Counted from the stretch's first letter, positions 1 to 8,979 are shown. The stretch: 48,295 nucleotides of DNA from Verrucomicrobia bacterium UBA1200 (GCA_002309765.1 DBXY01000038.1:17843-66137), one strand, 5' to 3'. Made by a program: numbers and translations. The notes: generated by a model from the letters alone, not told the origin.

Positions 1-294
1 GGCGGGGGCGGCCGATTTGCCGCCGCTGTCGGAATCCGATTCTCCGGTGATGCGCAGGGTGCCGTCACTGCTGATTTCGAGGATTATGGTCTGCTGGCGC
101 AGTATGGCCATTGTCCGGGCATAACGGGACATTTGCATCACCCCGCGGGTGGCGGAGCGCACTCTGGCCACGTTGCTGCCGGACACGGTGGGCGCGATCA
201 GCATGGTCATAATGCCGATAAGCACCACCACGACCAACAATTCAATCATGGTGAAGCCATTACGCCCCATCTTAAGCCAGCTTTTGATTGCCAT
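1..294 (-). CDS. GspH/FimT-like pseudopilin, 3' end cut by window edge
   Basis: The 98 visible residues begin with a short basic leader (MAIKSWLKMGRNG), then the prepilin motif G13|F14-T-M-I-E18 and a roughly 20-residue hydrophobic helix. Glu at mature position 5 and the G|F cleavage site are hallmarks of type IV pilin-like proteins processed by a prepilin peptidase. After the helix comes a polar stretch ending in a Ser/Asp/Gly-rich segment at the window edge. The gene lies 35 bp downstream of gspG on the same strand, so it is probably a minor pseudopilin (GspH, or possibly GspI) of the type II secretion pseudopilus. The ATG at 294 is the only start that keeps a compact leader; its ribosome-binding site is weak. 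Which minor pseudopilin it is cannot be settled without the C-terminal half. Confidence 0.8.
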   Translation of the reverse strand, partial: MAIKSWLKMGRNGFTMIELLVVVVLIGIMTMLIAPTVSGSNVARVRSATRGVMQMSRYARTMAILRQQTIILEISSDGTLRITGESDSDSGGKSAAPA

Positions 295-329
295 TTCCGC
301 ACCAACCGGACAGTATCCCGTCCCTACGA

Positions 330-725
330 TCAGTTGGTAATGTCGTCGTCGGTCCCGAGCTCAAAATCCGGTCCGGCGGAGACGATTTTGACCTTGCGTC
401 CGGAACGGGTGTAGGAGAACGGGGTTCCCCACGAATCGTTCAGCGCGCTCTCCTTGAGCAGACCCGGCTCGTTGTCGGTCCCGATGGTCAGCTCTTCCAG
501 TGATTCCGGAAGTTTGCCGCCGTGCTTCATGGAGTAGATGTCAATCGCCTGCTCGATGGTGCTGATGCTTCCGCGGGTAACGGTGATGCGGGTTTCGTTA
601 TCCTGTCCGGACAAGACCAGCTTGGCTCCGGCGTACAGGATGCCCAGAATGCAAACCACCATCAGCAATTCGACCAAAGTGAAGCCACTCTGGCGGCGAA
701 GTTTTTTCATTGATTTTTCGTTCAT
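330..725 (-). CDS. gspG: Type II secretion major pseudopilin GspG
   Basis: 131 aa. The leader ends at G14 and is followed by F15-T-L-V-E19 and a hydrophobic helix, the class III signal sequence cleaved and N-methylated by prepilin peptidase. The C-terminus carries the GPDFELGTDDDI motif, matching the calcium-binding loop typical of GspG (GPDG..GTDDDI), and the length is normal for the family. The start at 725 is supported by AAGGAGAG five bases upstream; an internal Met at residue 6 is a weaker alternative. GspG assembles the periplasmic pseudopilus that pushes folded exoproteins through the secretin. It sits between gspF upstream and a GspH-like gene downstream, in the transcription direction of the rhamnosidase gene. 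Confidence 0.93.
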   Translation of the reverse strand: MNEKSMKKLRRQSGFTLVELLMVVCILGILYAGAKLVLSGQDNETRITVTRGSISTIEQAIDIYSMKHGGKLPESLEELTIGTDNEPGLLKESALNDSWGTPFSYTRSGRKVKIVSAGPDFELGTDDDITN

Positions 726-781
726 TGTTGCTCTCCTTATGGGTTGGTTGAAAGGGAAAGGGCTTTGCCGACTGTTTCGGT

Positions 782-2041
782 TTATGCCCCGTTCAGGTTG
801 GCGGTGGCCTTCATGACCGCCATCAAAATGCCAACCGCGACGAATCCCACCACGCCGCCGATCAACACGATCAGGATCGGCTCCAGGGCGTTGGTGAAGA
901 TTTTGATGTTGCGGTCCATCTGGTTCTCGTAACGGCGGCCGATATGCCCGAGGGCGCTCGGCATGTCGCCCGACTGTTCGCCGACCGCCAGCATATCGGT
1001 CATCATTTTCGGGAAGATCTTGCTCTCCGCCAGCGGGCCGGAGATCGAGGTGCCGTCGGTCACCCGTTCCCGCGCTTTTTTCAACGCGCTACCGATCAGG
1101 GCGTTCCCGCAGGTTTCCTCGGAAATCTTCAATGCCTGCAGCACATTCACCCCGTTGGCCAACAGGGTTTTCATGGTGTAGGCCAGGGTGGAATACGCCC
1201 CGCAGGCGATAATGCCCTTAACCAGCGGCGCGTGCAGTTTGAAGGTGTCGAACTTCAGGCGGCCTTCCTTCGTGTCCAGGTAACGTTTCAGCATGACGAT
1301 TGCCACCACCACCCCGATGCCGACCAAAACGCCGTAGTGGATCAGAAAGTCGCTGGTGTTCATCAGAATCCGGGTCGGCAGCGGCAGCCCGGAGCCCATG
1401 CTTTCAAACATTTTGCGGAACTGGGGAATCACTTTGACCATGGCGAAGATCACGGTGATAACACCGAAGACCAAAACCACGGCGGGGTAGGTGAGGGCGG
1501 AGGTGATTTTCGACCGCATGCTTTCGTTGCGTTCGTAATGCTCCACCAGACGGCGCAATACCTCAATCATGGCGCCGGACGCCTCGCCGGCCCGGATCAT
1601 GTTTCCGTACAGCGGCGGAAAGCTTTTGGGGTGCGCGGTGACGGCGTCGGATAGCTGCTCGCCGCGCATAATCCGGTCGCGCAGATCCGAGGCGATGCGG
1701 CTTTGCGCCGAATCCGCCTCGCCTTGGTTCGCGAGACAGTTCAACGCCGCGCCGAGCGTCATCCCGGCTTCCAGCAAATCGCTCAATTCCGAGGTGAACA
1801 GCAGCACTTCCGACGATTTCATTTTGGCTTCGCCGTTGCCCATCTTAAGTTTCCAAAACGGCGTGCCGGACGAGCCGCTTTTGGCTTTCGCGCCTTTGCC
1901 GGAACGGTTTTCCACTACGGAAATCGGCACATAGCCGAGTTTTTCGACCGCCGCCATCGCGGACAAACGGTCGGAACCCTCGACCGAGCCTTCCATTTTG
2001 CGTCCGTCTTTAGAGAGTGCCTTGTAGTTGTACTGCGCCAT
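782..2041 (-). CDS. gspF: Type II secretion inner-membrane platform protein GspF
   Basis: 419 aa, normal length. It opens with the family signature MAQYNYKALSKDGRKMEGSV. Two repeated T2SF domains follow (about residues 75-200 and 285-405), each cytoplasmic helical domain ending in hydrophobic segments (around 175-200, 225-250 and a very hydrophobic C-terminal helix, ILIVLIGGVVGFVAVGILMA). GspF/PilC proteins form the polytopic platform that couples the GspE ATPase to pseudopilus assembly. It starts 67 bp after the rhamnosidase stop, with an intervening hairpin, and is followed by gspG. No gspE is in the window. A PilC role in a type IV pilus is possible, but the GspG neighbour favours type II secretion. 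Confidence 0.93.
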   Translation of the reverse strand: MAQYNYKALSKDGRKMEGSVEGSDRLSAMAAVEKLGYVPISVVENRSGKGAKAKSGSSGTPFWKLKMGNGEAKMKSSEVLLFTSELSDLLEAGMTLGAALNCLANQGEADSAQSRIASDLRDRIMRGEQLSDAVTAHPKSFPPLYGNMIRAGEASGAMIEVLRRLVEHYERNESMRSKITSALTYPAVVLVFGVITVIFAMVKVIPQFRKMFESMGSGLPLPTRILMNTSDFLIHYGVLVGIGVVVAIVMLKRYLDTKEGRLKFDTFKLHAPLVKGIIACGAYSTLAYTMKTLLANGVNVLQALKISEETCGNALIGSALKKARERVTDGTSISGPLAESKIFPKMMTDMLAVGEQSGDMPSALGHIGRRYENQMDRNIKIFTNALEPILIVLIGGVVGFVAVGILMAVMKATANLNGA

Positions 2042-2063
2042 AAACTCACCTGCATTAACCTGC

Positions 2064-2095
2064 CGGTCCTCCCATTGCTAAACGAGGGAGGACCG
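2064..2095. terminator. 10-bp perfect hairpin between rhamnosidase and gspF
   Basis: CGGTCCTCCC (2064-2073) and GGGAGGACCG (2086-2095) are perfect inverted repeats around a 12-nt loop. No T-run follows on either strand. It may be an attenuator, processing site or 3'-end stabiliser separating rhamnosidase mRNA from the gsp genes rather than a classical intrinsic terminator. Confidence 0.5.
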
Positions 2096-2108
2096 CCGGA
2101 TATTGCCG

Positions 2109-5100
2109 TCACTTGCCCGCCGTTCCGGTCTCGACCCGGTAGCAGCCGGAGCCGACTTCGAACGCTTCCCGTCCCGGGAACGGCGATTTGGCGGATACCG
2201 ATCCTTCCGGCGCGGAGAACCGCCCTTTCGCGAATTCCGGCATCACCACCAGCGCGGAGGTGTTGACCGGCACTTCGAAGGTCCAGACGAATTTCTCGCC
2301 TTCGCGTTTCCATTCGCTGCGGATCGTCCCGTAAGGGGAATCGTGCTTTGCCTTAACCCAATCCAGACCGTTTACCGGCTCCGGCGCCAGCATGAAACGT
2401 TTCATCCCCACCGACGCGGTATCGGTCGTTCCCGCCGCCACCGCCGAAACTTTCGGGGCCAGCCTTATCCCGGCCAGATACTGGTAGAACCATGCCGAGA
2501 TGTCACCGAACATAATGTGATTGCGCGAGGAGCCTTGCCCCCAGTCTTCCCAAAGTGTCGTACCGCCGTCTTTAATCCAAGCCCCCCAGGACGGACGCTG
2601 CTCTTTGGCCGTCATGGCGTAGGCAAGGTCGGTGCGCCCGGCGTCGCTGAGCGCCCGCAACACGTACTTCGACCCGAGAATGCCGAAATCGAGGAAACCG
2701 CCGGTGGCTTTCACGGCATCACACAGCCGGGCCCGGATTTTCTCCGTCTCTTCCGTCGGGGCCAACCCTTGGTGGAGGGCGCAGCCTTGCGCGGTCTGGG
2801 TGCCGTTGGCGTAAACGCCGTTGCCTTTGTACTGGGTGCGGTTGAACGCATCGCGGATTTGGTCGGCCAGCGCGGCGTATTTTTCCGCGTCCGCGGTTCG
2901 ACCCAGAATGCGCGCGGTTTCGGCGACAATCCTGGCGTCAAGGTGGTAGTAGCCGGTGGAGGTGACCACCGTCGGAGTGTTTGCTTTCCACGGGCACCAG
3001 TCACCGAGACCGTGGGAAACCAGTCCGCCGTCATGGGAACGCGAGGTCATGTAGTCAACATAACGCGCCATCGCCGGATAGGCTTTTTGCAGTATTTGCT
3101 CGTCGCCCCCGTAAACGTACAGCATCCAGGGGATGATTACCAACGCGCTGTCCCATGCCGGGCCGTTGCCCCAGGCATAACCCCATCCGCTGGTGGGCAC
3201 GATACCGGGGAGGTTGCCGTCTTTCTGCTGTTCGTCCATCAGGTCGTTGAGCCATTTTTCATAGCCGGCTACATTCTGGAAGTTGTACATCGCCTGTTCG
3301 GAGGCGAGTTGGGCATCGCCGGTCCAGCCGTTCTTTTCGCGGTGCGGGCAGTCGGTGGGGTAACCGTCGGCGAAATTGCTGCGGTACGCCCATATTGTCG
3401 CCTGCTGGATCCGGTTCAAAAGCTGGTTTGAGCATTCGAAAGTCCCTGCGTCGTCAAAATCGGTGTAAACGGCGCGCGCTTCGATCGTTTCGGCGGTCGG
3501 CGGCTGCGCCAGGCCGGTGATCTCGGCGTACTGGAAACCGTTGTAGGTGAAACGCGGCTCATACGTTTCGCCGGGCGTGCCGGAACAGACGTAGCGGTCG
3601 GTCTGGAACCATCCGCCGGGCAGCGCGAAGAATGAGGCGGAGTAGCGGAAATGCGCCTCGGTGCCGCTCATGCTCAGCGTCCCGTCGGGATTCTTCTTTT
3701 CGCCGTAGCGGATCCGGATGACGTCGCCCGGCTTTTGCGCCGGCGGGGTCATCTTGACCCAGCCCGAAAGGTTCTGCCCGAAATCCACCATCCACACCCC
3801 CGGCTTCACCTCGGTGACGGAAGCCGGTTTAAAGGTTTGGTGCACTTTGGAGGGGGCGATGGTTTCGGCGTACAAACGCCCGCCCGGTCCGGAAACCTCT
3901 TTGGCGTTGACCGTGTTCCGTTCCAGGTCGATACCGCCGTTAGGATTGACGCCGATCACTTCGCCTTCCCGTATGCAGTCGTATCCGACCGGGCTGGCGA
4001 CCTGCCGCCATGTGCCGTCGGACACCACTTGGCGGCGCGTGCCGTCGTCGTAAACCAGATCGAGCTGCGCGATCATTCGCGGCGAATCGCGCCACGGGGC
4101 GATGTCGAAATTCCAAACCGCGATGGAGCGGACATCGTACCAGCCGTGTCCCACCAGCACCTTGAGCGTGTTGTCGCCCGTGCGGAGCGAGTCGGTGAGG
4201 TCATAGGTAGAATACAGCACCCGCCGGTCGTAACGGGTTGGCGACGGGTCCAGCACTTTGTCGCCGATCCGTTTGCCGTTTAACGAAGCCTCGTAGAAAC
4301 CCACGCCGGTGATGTGCAGGACGGCTTCCCTAAGCCCCTTGCCGACGTTAAAGTGCTTTTCGAAAGCGGGCGAACTTACCTCCACGCGGCATTTGACGCG
4401 GTCGCCCCACGGCGCCACCCCGAGCTTGCCGACCGTCCGCACCGGTTTCCACCCCTCGGGCGGGGCGGTAAGCTTTTGCCACCCGGAGCCGGGCTTGGCG
4501 GTGCCGAGCCAAGAGCCGTCGCTTTTGACCAACAGTTTGCCGCCGCACTGGATCGACATCAGCAGCCCGGTGGGGCCGGGGTCTTTGTTGGCGACTTCGA
4601 CCATGATGAAGTTCTTGCCGGGCTTGAGCGCGGGCGCGACATCCTGAAACCGCATCCGTTCCCATTCGTTGGACACATGGCCCCAGATTTGGGAAACGTT
4701 TTTGCCGTTGATGATGATGATCCAGCTGTTGTCGGCGGCTACCGCCAACACCGCGGTCTTGCCGGAGAGTTCCGCCGGCAGGTCGAACTCCTTGCAATAG
4801 TAGGTGGTGCCGCTGGGCATTTTGCCGAGTTCTTGGTCGCCGGTATAAATCCACTCCGCGCCCTTCAGGTCGTATTTTGGCCGCGTGGCGTCGTTCGCCC
4901 CGATCCATTTGGCCTTCCAGTCGTTCGGCTGCACCACGCCCATCACCCAACGGGCCGGACGGCTCCATTCGGTCGGTTTGCCGCCCCGGTTGTCCCAAAC
5001 CCGGACACTCCACCAGCAGCGTTGCGAGGTTACGGGCGGACGCCCGGAGTAGATGACATTCAGCGACTGGCCGGAAACCACCCGTCCGCTGTCCCAAAGG

Positions 5101-5354
5101 TCGGCCGCGCCGTCTTTATTCAGCTTGCCGGGATCGGTTGCCACCCGGATCTGGTAGGACTCTTGCGTCAATCCTTTGCCGGTTGCCTTCTTGGGGGCGA
5201 GCTTCCAGCTCAACCGCGGGGCCTGGGTGTCAATCCCCACCGGGTCGTCCCGGTATTCGGCGGTGAGACCGAACGGGGCCGACAACTCGGCGGCGAACGC
5301 GGAGAACCCGCATGTTAAAGCCAAAACCGGGGCTAATTTGAACTTTGAAACCAT
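2109..5354 (-). CDS. Secreted alpha-L-rhamnosidase, GH78 family
   Basis: 1081 aa from the chosen ATG. It begins with a clear Sec signal peptide (MVSKFKLAPVLALTCGFSAFAA). The start at 5354 is preferred over an in-frame ATG at 5405 because GAGGA lies about 8 bases upstream and the signal peptide then sits at the N-terminus. Next come the N-terminal beta-domain signature (L.AEYRDDPVGIDTQAPRLSW), jelly-roll modules and the (alpha/alpha)6 catalytic domain. That domain has DCPHREKNGWTGD near residue 670, holding the Asp/Glu pair of GH78 general acids, and TTLWEDW near 930, the second catalytic glutamate region. It should release terminal L-rhamnose from pectic or host glycans in the periplasm or outside. 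Its own promoter lies at 5396-5424, and gspF/G/H follow on the same strand, so enzyme and exporter may be co-transcribed. Confidence 0.93.
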   Translation of the reverse strand: MVSKFKLAPVLALTCGFSAFAAELSAPFGLTAEYRDDPVGIDTQAPRLSWKLAPKKATGKGLTQESYQIRVATDPGKLNKDGAADLWDSGRVVSGQSLNVIYSGRPPVTSQRCWWSVRVWDNRGGKPTEWSRPARWVMGVVQPNDWKAKWIGANDATRPKYDLKGAEWIYTGDQELGKMPSGTTYYCKEFDLPAELSGKTAVLAVAADNSWIIIINGKNVSQIWGHVSNEWERMRFQDVAPALKPGKNFIMVEVANKDPGPTGLLMSIQCGGKLLVKSDGSWLGTAKPGSGWQKLTAPPEGWKPVRTVGKLGVAPWGDRVKCRVEVSSPAFEKHFNVGKGLREAVLHITGVGFYEASLNGKRIGDKVLDPSPTRYDRRVLYSTYDLTDSLRTGDNTLKVLVGHGWYDVRSIAVWNFDIAPWRDSPRMIAQLDLVYDDGTRRQVVSDGTWRQVASPVGYDCIREGEVIGVNPNGGIDLERNTVNAKEVSGPGGRLYAETIAPSKVHQTFKPASVTEVKPGVWMVDFGQNLSGWVKMTPPAQKPGDVIRIRYGEKKNPDGTLSMSGTEAHFRYSASFFALPGGWFQTDRYVCSGTPGETYEPRFTYNGFQYAEITGLAQPPTAETIEARAVYTDFDDAGTFECSNQLLNRIQQATIWAYRSNFADGYPTDCPHREKNGWTGDAQLASEQAMYNFQNVAGYEKWLNDLMDEQQKDGNLPGIVPTSGWGYAWGNGPAWDSALVIIPWMLYVYGGDEQILQKAYPAMARYVDYMTSRSHDGGLVSHGLGDWCPWKANTPTVVTSTGYYHLDARIVAETARILGRTADAEKYAALADQIRDAFNRTQYKGNGVYANGTQTAQGCALHQGLAPTEETEKIRARLCDAVKATGGFLDFGILGSKYVLRALSDAGRTDLAYAMTAKEQRPSWGAWIKDGGTTLWEDWGQGSSRNHIMFGDISAWFYQYLAGIRLAPKVSAVAAGTTDTASVGMKRFMLAPEPVNGLDWVKAKHDSPYGTIRSEWKREGEKFVWTFEVPVNTSALVVMPEFAKGRFSAPEGSVSAKSPFPGREAFEVGSGCYRVETGTAGK

Positions 5355-5395
5355 AAATCGTCCTCGTAACAATGGTAATCCATAAAACTCCCTTA

Positions 5396-5424
5396 ATTTT
5401 ACCATAGAGCGGGGTGATAGGCAA
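5396..5424 (-). promoter_or_regulatory. Sigma-70-like promoter for the rhamnosidase gene
   Basis: On the minus strand, TTGCCT (5424-5419) and TAAAAT (5401-5396) are separated by 17 bp, about 40 bp upstream of the chosen ATG at 5354. Confidence 0.6.
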
Positions 5425-5540
5425 TAGGAAACCTTGGAAAATTAATTTTGGGCGGAAAGCCGGACCCAAAGCTGCGCGATTTTTGAGAGGGGCGTTTTTG
5501 GCCGCTCTTTTGCCCATCAGTATTTTTTTTCACCCAGCAC

Positions 5541-5570
5541 TTGACTAACGCCGGTCTTTTATCGTAAAAT
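5541..5570 (+). promoter_or_regulatory. Sigma-70-like promoter for the TPR gene
   Basis: TTGACT (5541-5546) and TAAAAT (5565-5570) with an 18-bp spacer, 54 bp before the ATG at 5624. The same hexamers and spacing recur at 31374-31403. Confidence 0.65.
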
Positions 5571-5587
5571 AGCACCGATTTTTACGA
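5562..5587. promoter_or_regulatory. Possible operator: inverted repeat over the -10 box
   Basis: TCGTAAAA (5562-5569) is mirrored by TTTTACGA (5580-5587) with a 10-bp gap. It overlaps the -10 element and predicted start of the TPR promoter, the position of a repressor site. No cognate regulator gene is visible nearby. Confidence 0.4.
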
Positions 5588-5623
5588 ATGTTAGAGTAGC
5601 ATTCGCTGTACAGGGGATTTTTT

Positions 5624-7027
5624 ATGGTATCTGAAAAAGACAGACAGATGGCGCAGAACTTCTTCGTCAAGGGACGGACTGCGTTCGAGCGTGGCAACTG
5701 GGATATCGCTATTGACATGCTGGTACAGTGCCTTACCATTGTTCCTGGCTTCTCACAGGCGCGTAAAGTGTTGCGCCAGGCGCAAATAGCGAAGTTCCGC
5801 CACGAGAAGAAGAGTAAGCTGGCGCTCAAGATGCAGGAATTCACCGCCGCGCTGGAGCGGGGCAAGGTGGCCGCGATGCTCAAAGCCGGCAAGGCCGAAA
5901 TGGCGTTGGCGGCTTGCGAAAAGCTGATGACCATGAACCCGCTGCATCCTGACAACGTCAACCTCGCGGTGGAGGCGGCTGATGCCTGCAATCTGCCGGA
6001 GGCGGCGCTCTTCACCGTTGAGGCGGCTTATGAGAACAACCAGAACGACATGTCGCTGTTGCGCCGCGTGGCGGACTACTACATGGCGGTCGGTGAGTAC
6101 GTCAAGGCCCGCGACGCCTACGTCAAGTTGAGCGCCAGCCGGCCCAGCGACCAGACGATTCTCAAAAAACTCAAAGACGCCGAGGCCCGCTGCACGTTGA
6201 CCGAAGGCGGCTGGGAGGCGGCTTCCGGCAAGAAGGGCGGCTTCCGCGATTTGATCGCCAACAAGGATCTGGCCAAGAAGCTGGACGCCAAGGCGAAGTC
6301 GGTTATGTCCGGTTCCGACGCGGACGACCAGATCGCCGAAATGCGCGAAAAGATCGCCAAAGAGCCCAACAACCTCAACTTCTACCGGGCCTTGGCGCGC
6401 ACGCTCTCGCAGAACAAGCGCTTTGACGAGGCGGTTGCCACCCTTGAGGACGCGCGCAAGATCAACGCCGCCGACCCCGAACTGGACCGCGCCCTTTCCG
6501 CCGCCAAGACTTCGGCCTACGGCGCCAAGATCGCCAAACTCCGCGAGGACGGCAAGTGGGAGGATGCCGACGCTTTGGAAGACGAGATGAACCAGTTCAT
6601 CTTCGACGACCTTGCCTCCCGCGTGCAGCGTTATCCCAGCGACCTCAAGCTCCGCTACGAACTGGGAATGCAGTACTACAAGTACGAGTACTACGACGAC
6701 GCCATTTCGCAGTTGCAGCTGGCCCAGCGCAGCCCGCAGGAGCGCGTCCGCGCCCTTTACTATCTGGCGATGTGCTTCGCCAAGAAGGGGCAGAGCGACA
6801 TGGCGGTCATGCAGCTTGAAACCGCTAACGACCAGTTGACGGTCATGGACGACCTCAAGAAGATGGTGCTTTACGCTTTGGGCGATCTCTCCGAAAAGGC
6901 GGGCGACATCGAGAAGGCGTTCGAGTACTACAAGGCGGTTTACGGCGCGGATATCGGCTTCGAGGATATCGGCGAGCGGTTCCAGCGCATTTACCAGCTT
7001 TACAAGCAGCAGCAACAGCAGCAGTAG
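5624..7027 (+). CDS. Tetratricopeptide-repeat protein with polyglutamine tail
   Basis: 467 aa, no signal peptide and no membrane segment. Helical TPR-like pairs run through the protein (for example around residues 10-45, 80-135, 140-180, 245-285 and 340-450, with patterns such as YELGMQYYKYEYYDDAISQL and ALGDLSEKAGDIEKAFEYYK). The last residues are YKQQQQQQ, encoded by a short CAG/CAA run. TPRs normally scaffold protein-protein contacts; no catalytic motif is seen, so the partner and process are unknown. AGGGGA about 9 bases upstream supports the start. It is followed after 7 bp by rlmB, and a second TPR protein lies at 8194, so the cluster may serve envelope or ribosome-related assembly. Function is not assignable from sequence alone. 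Confidence 0.85.
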   Translation: MVSEKDRQMAQNFFVKGRTAFERGNWDIAIDMLVQCLTIVPGFSQARKVLRQAQIAKFRHEKKSKLALKMQEFTAALERGKVAAMLKAGKAEMALAACEKLMTMNPLHPDNVNLAVEAADACNLPEAALFTVEAAYENNQNDMSLLRRVADYYMAVGEYVKARDAYVKLSASRPSDQTILKKLKDAEARCTLTEGGWEAASGKKGGFRDLIANKDLAKKLDAKAKSVMSGSDADDQIAEMREKIAKEPNNLNFYRALARTLSQNKRFDEAVATLEDARKINAADPELDRALSAAKTSAYGAKIAKLREDGKWEDADALEDEMNQFIFDDLASRVQRYPSDLKLRYELGMQYYKYEYYDDAISQLQLAQRSPQERVRALYYLAMCFAKKGQSDMAVMQLETANDQLTVMDDLKKMVLYALGDLSEKAGDIEKAFEYYKAVYGADIGFEDIGERFQRIYQLYKQQQQQQ

Positions 7028-7034
7028 GTTTCCG

Positions 7035-7877
7035 ATGGGACGGCAGGATTGGCGCGGCGGCCGCAACGGCGGTCGCGCCGCGTTTGGCAAGAAGCCCGCC
7101 GCTGGCGGCGTATCCGCTTCCCAGCGTGGCGAATGGATTTACGGGCGGCGACCGGTCTTGGAAGTGCTGCGCGCCGCGCGCCGACATATTTTCGAGGCGG
7201 TTCTGCCTTCGGACGGTCATGACGCCCCGGATGTCGCGGAGATCCGCGCCTTAGTCCGTCACGCCGAACTCCCGGTGCGCACTCTGGAACGGGACAAGCT
7301 CGATGAATTGTGCGGCGGCGGCAACCACCAGGGGGTGGCGCTGCGGGTGGGCGGTTTCCCCTATTTCGATTTCGACCAGTTGCTGGAGATGGCCGATGAG
7401 GACCCGCAGTTCTCCGTGCTGTTTCTAGACCATATCGAAGATCCCCAGAACGTCGGTTCGCTGTTGCGTACCGCGGATGCCGCCGGCATTGGCGCGGTGG
7501 TGTTGCCGGAAGACCGCGCCGCCGCGGTGACGGCGGCGGCGGTCCGGGCCTCCGCCGGGGCGTCGGAGCATCTGAAGGTGGCCAAGGTGGTTAATCTTGT
7601 TCGGGCGATGGAGGCGTTCAAGTCGCGCCGGGTGTGGATAACCGGGCTGGATATGGACACTTCGGCCAAGCCTTACACCGAGATCGATTTTTCCGGCCGG
7701 GTCGGGCTGGTGGTGGGCAGCGAGGGGCGCGGGTTGTCGCGGCTGGTGCGCGAAACCTGCGATTTTATCGCCTTCCTGCCGATGTTTGGCGGGGTGGATT
7801 CGCTTAACGCCGGAGCGGCCGGGGCGGTGGCAATGTACGAGATCGTTCGCCAGCGCGGAAAAAATCAGGCCAGATAG
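7035..7877 (+). CDS. rlmB: SpoU-family 23S rRNA 2'-O-ribose methyltransferase (RlmB/TrmH group)
   Basis: 280 aa. A basic Arg/Gly/Lys-rich N-terminal extension (about 30 residues) precedes an L30e-like substrate-binding domain beginning WIYGRRPVLEVLRAA. The SPOUT methyltransferase domain has its three motifs: NVGSLLRTAD (near residue 140), GSEGRGL (near 228) and the C-terminal SLNAGAAGAVAMYE in place of the more usual SLNVSVA. These form the trefoil knot that binds S-adenosylmethionine. RlmB methylates G2251 (E. coli numbering) of 23S rRNA; other TrmH-group enzymes modify tRNA or rRNA, so the exact target is inferred. It lies 7 bp after the TPR gene and is probably translated from the same mRNA. 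Confidence 0.88.
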   Translation: MGRQDWRGGRNGGRAAFGKKPAAGGVSASQRGEWIYGRRPVLEVLRAARRHIFEAVLPSDGHDAPDVAEIRALVRHAELPVRTLERDKLDELCGGGNHQGVALRVGGFPYFDFDQLLEMADEDPQFSVLFLDHIEDPQNVGSLLRTADAAGIGAVVLPEDRAAAVTAAAVRASAGASEHLKVAKVVNLVRAMEAFKSRRVWITGLDMDTSAKPYTEIDFSGRVGLVVGSEGRGLSRLVRETCDFIAFLPMFGGVDSLNAGAAGAVAMYEIVRQRGKNQAR

Positions 7878-7887
7878 CATTCTGGGC

Positions 7888-7917
7888 TTGACTTTTGGCG
7901 ATGTTTTTTAGGAAAAT
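7888..7917 (+). promoter_or_regulatory. Possible promoter for the small lipoprotein gene
   Basis: TTGACT (7888-7893), 18-bp spacer, GAAAAT (7912-7917). Same -35 and spacing as the promoters at 5541 and 31374; the -10 is one base off. Confidence 0.45.
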
Positions 7918-7951
7918 GTGCTTTGTTTTTCAACTTATTAGGAGTCGCGTT

Positions 7952-8167
7952 ATGAGCAAGAGTCTTGCGGTTGTGTTTGCGGTTCTCGCCGCATTTTTGT
8001 TTTCGGGTTGCGTGTTGGTGAGCAGCCACACGGCGGCGTCCGATGATGGCACGGGCACGAAGACTGCGGTTGGTCTGTTTGGGTTTGGCGCCATTGATAA
8101 CGGCTACCCGCTGATTCCTTTCTATTCGCACTACGAGCAGACTCCGGCTAACGGCAAGACCCGCTAA
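7952..8167 (+). CDS. Small lipoprotein of unknown function
   Basis: 71 aa. It has a signal peptide with a lipobox ending LFSGC, with the lipidated Cys at position 20. The mature protein is about 50 residues, with a Ser/Thr/Asp-rich linker and a C-terminal segment containing GLFGFGAIDNGYPLIPFY. The ATG at 7952 is chosen over upstream in-frame codons because AGGAG lies 7 bases before it and the lipoprotein signal then starts correctly. It carries its own promoter-like sequence and precedes the membrane TPR gene by 26 bp. I do not recognise the family; an outer- or inner-membrane anchored envelope component is likely. Confidence 0.78.
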   Translation: MSKSLAVVFAVLAAFLFSGCVLVSSHTAASDDGTGTKTAVGLFGFGAIDNGYPLIPFYSHYEQTPANGKTR

Positions 8168-8193
8168 TCACGAAGCGCAATCTGGAGTTTAGA

Positions 8194-8964
8194 ATGAGCG
8201 ACACAAAAGACAATAACGGCAAGGCGCCGGAAGTCAGACCGATTCCCGAAAATCTCCCGGAAGAGCTGTTGCCGTTGTACGACTGGTGGAAAGACAACGG
8301 TAAGCAGGCCATCATTTGCACCGTGGCGGTAGTGGCGCTGGCAGCGGCGGTGGCCGGTTTCCGTTACTATCGGCAGCAAAAGATCACCAACGCGAATATC
8401 GAATTGCGTCAGGCCAACACCCTGGAAGAGCTGGAGGCGGCGGTCGCCAAGAACGGCGGCACCAAGGCCGGCAACGGGATCCGGCTGCGTCTGGCCAAGG
8501 CTTATTATGACGCCGGCAAGTACCAGGAGGCGCTGGACACTTACAAAGAGTGCATCTCCAAGGGAGTGCCGGACGGTTTCGCCGAAATCGCGGAGCTTGG
8601 GGTGGCGTTTTCCCTCGAAGGTCTGAACAAGACCGACGACGCCATGGCCGCCTACCGGGCTTTTGAAAAGGCCCACGCCGAGCCGCGCCATTACCTGATG
8701 AACCAGGCTTCGATGGGCGTGGCCAGAATGCTGACCGTGCAGGGCAAACGCGACGAGGCCAAAAAGGTGCTGGAAAACCTGAAGGCGGCGGAAACCGGCA
8801 ACGCCGGGATAGAGATGGCGATCACCAAGCTCGAAGGGCTGGTGGACCGCTACCAGCCGCGCGCGGCCCGCTCGCTTTTCGACGCGGCCAATTCCGCGGC
8901 GGATAAAAAGGCCGACGCGCCTGCGCCTGAGCAAGCCGCCCCGGCCGCCGAACCCGGCAAGTAG
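8194..8964 (+). CDS. Single-pass membrane protein with periplasmic TPR-like domain (YfgM-like layout)
   Basis: 256 aa. About 35 polar cytoplasmic residues come first, then one transmembrane helix near 38-58 (IICTVAVVALAAAVAGF). A periplasmic helical domain with TPR-like repeats follows (RLAKAYYDAGKYQEALDTYK; GVAFSLEGLNKTDDAMAAYR; GVARMLTVQGKRDEAKKVLE) and the tail is Ala/Pro/Glu-rich. The layout matches the YfgM/TPR_21 group, in which a TPR domain is tethered to the inner membrane and cooperates with periplasmic chaperones or the Sec translocon. That role is inferred from architecture only. The gene ends just before a strong intrinsic terminator. Confidence 0.82.
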   Translation: MSDTKDNNGKAPEVRPIPENLPEELLPLYDWWKDNGKQAIICTVAVVALAAAVAGFRYYRQQKITNANIELRQANTLEELEAAVAKNGGTKAGNGIRLRLAKAYYDAGKYQEALDTYKECISKGVPDGFAEIAELGVAFSLEGLNKTDDAMAAYRAFEKAHAEPRHYLMNQASMGVARMLTVQGKRDEAKKVLENLKAAETGNAGIEMAITKLEGLVDRYQPRAARSLFDAANSAADKKADAPAPEQAAPAAEPGK

Positions 8965-8979
8965 GCTTCAACCCTTTAC

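Noticed and set aside
5355..5405. Longer start of the rhamnosidase at 5405
   Set aside because: It would put 17 residues before an intact signal peptide and would overlap the promoter; ATG 5354 has GAGGA upstream.
7003..7026. CAG repeat at the end of the TPR gene as a phase-variable tract
   Set aside because: It is a triplet run mixed with CAA; length changes would keep the frame, so it cannot switch the gene off.
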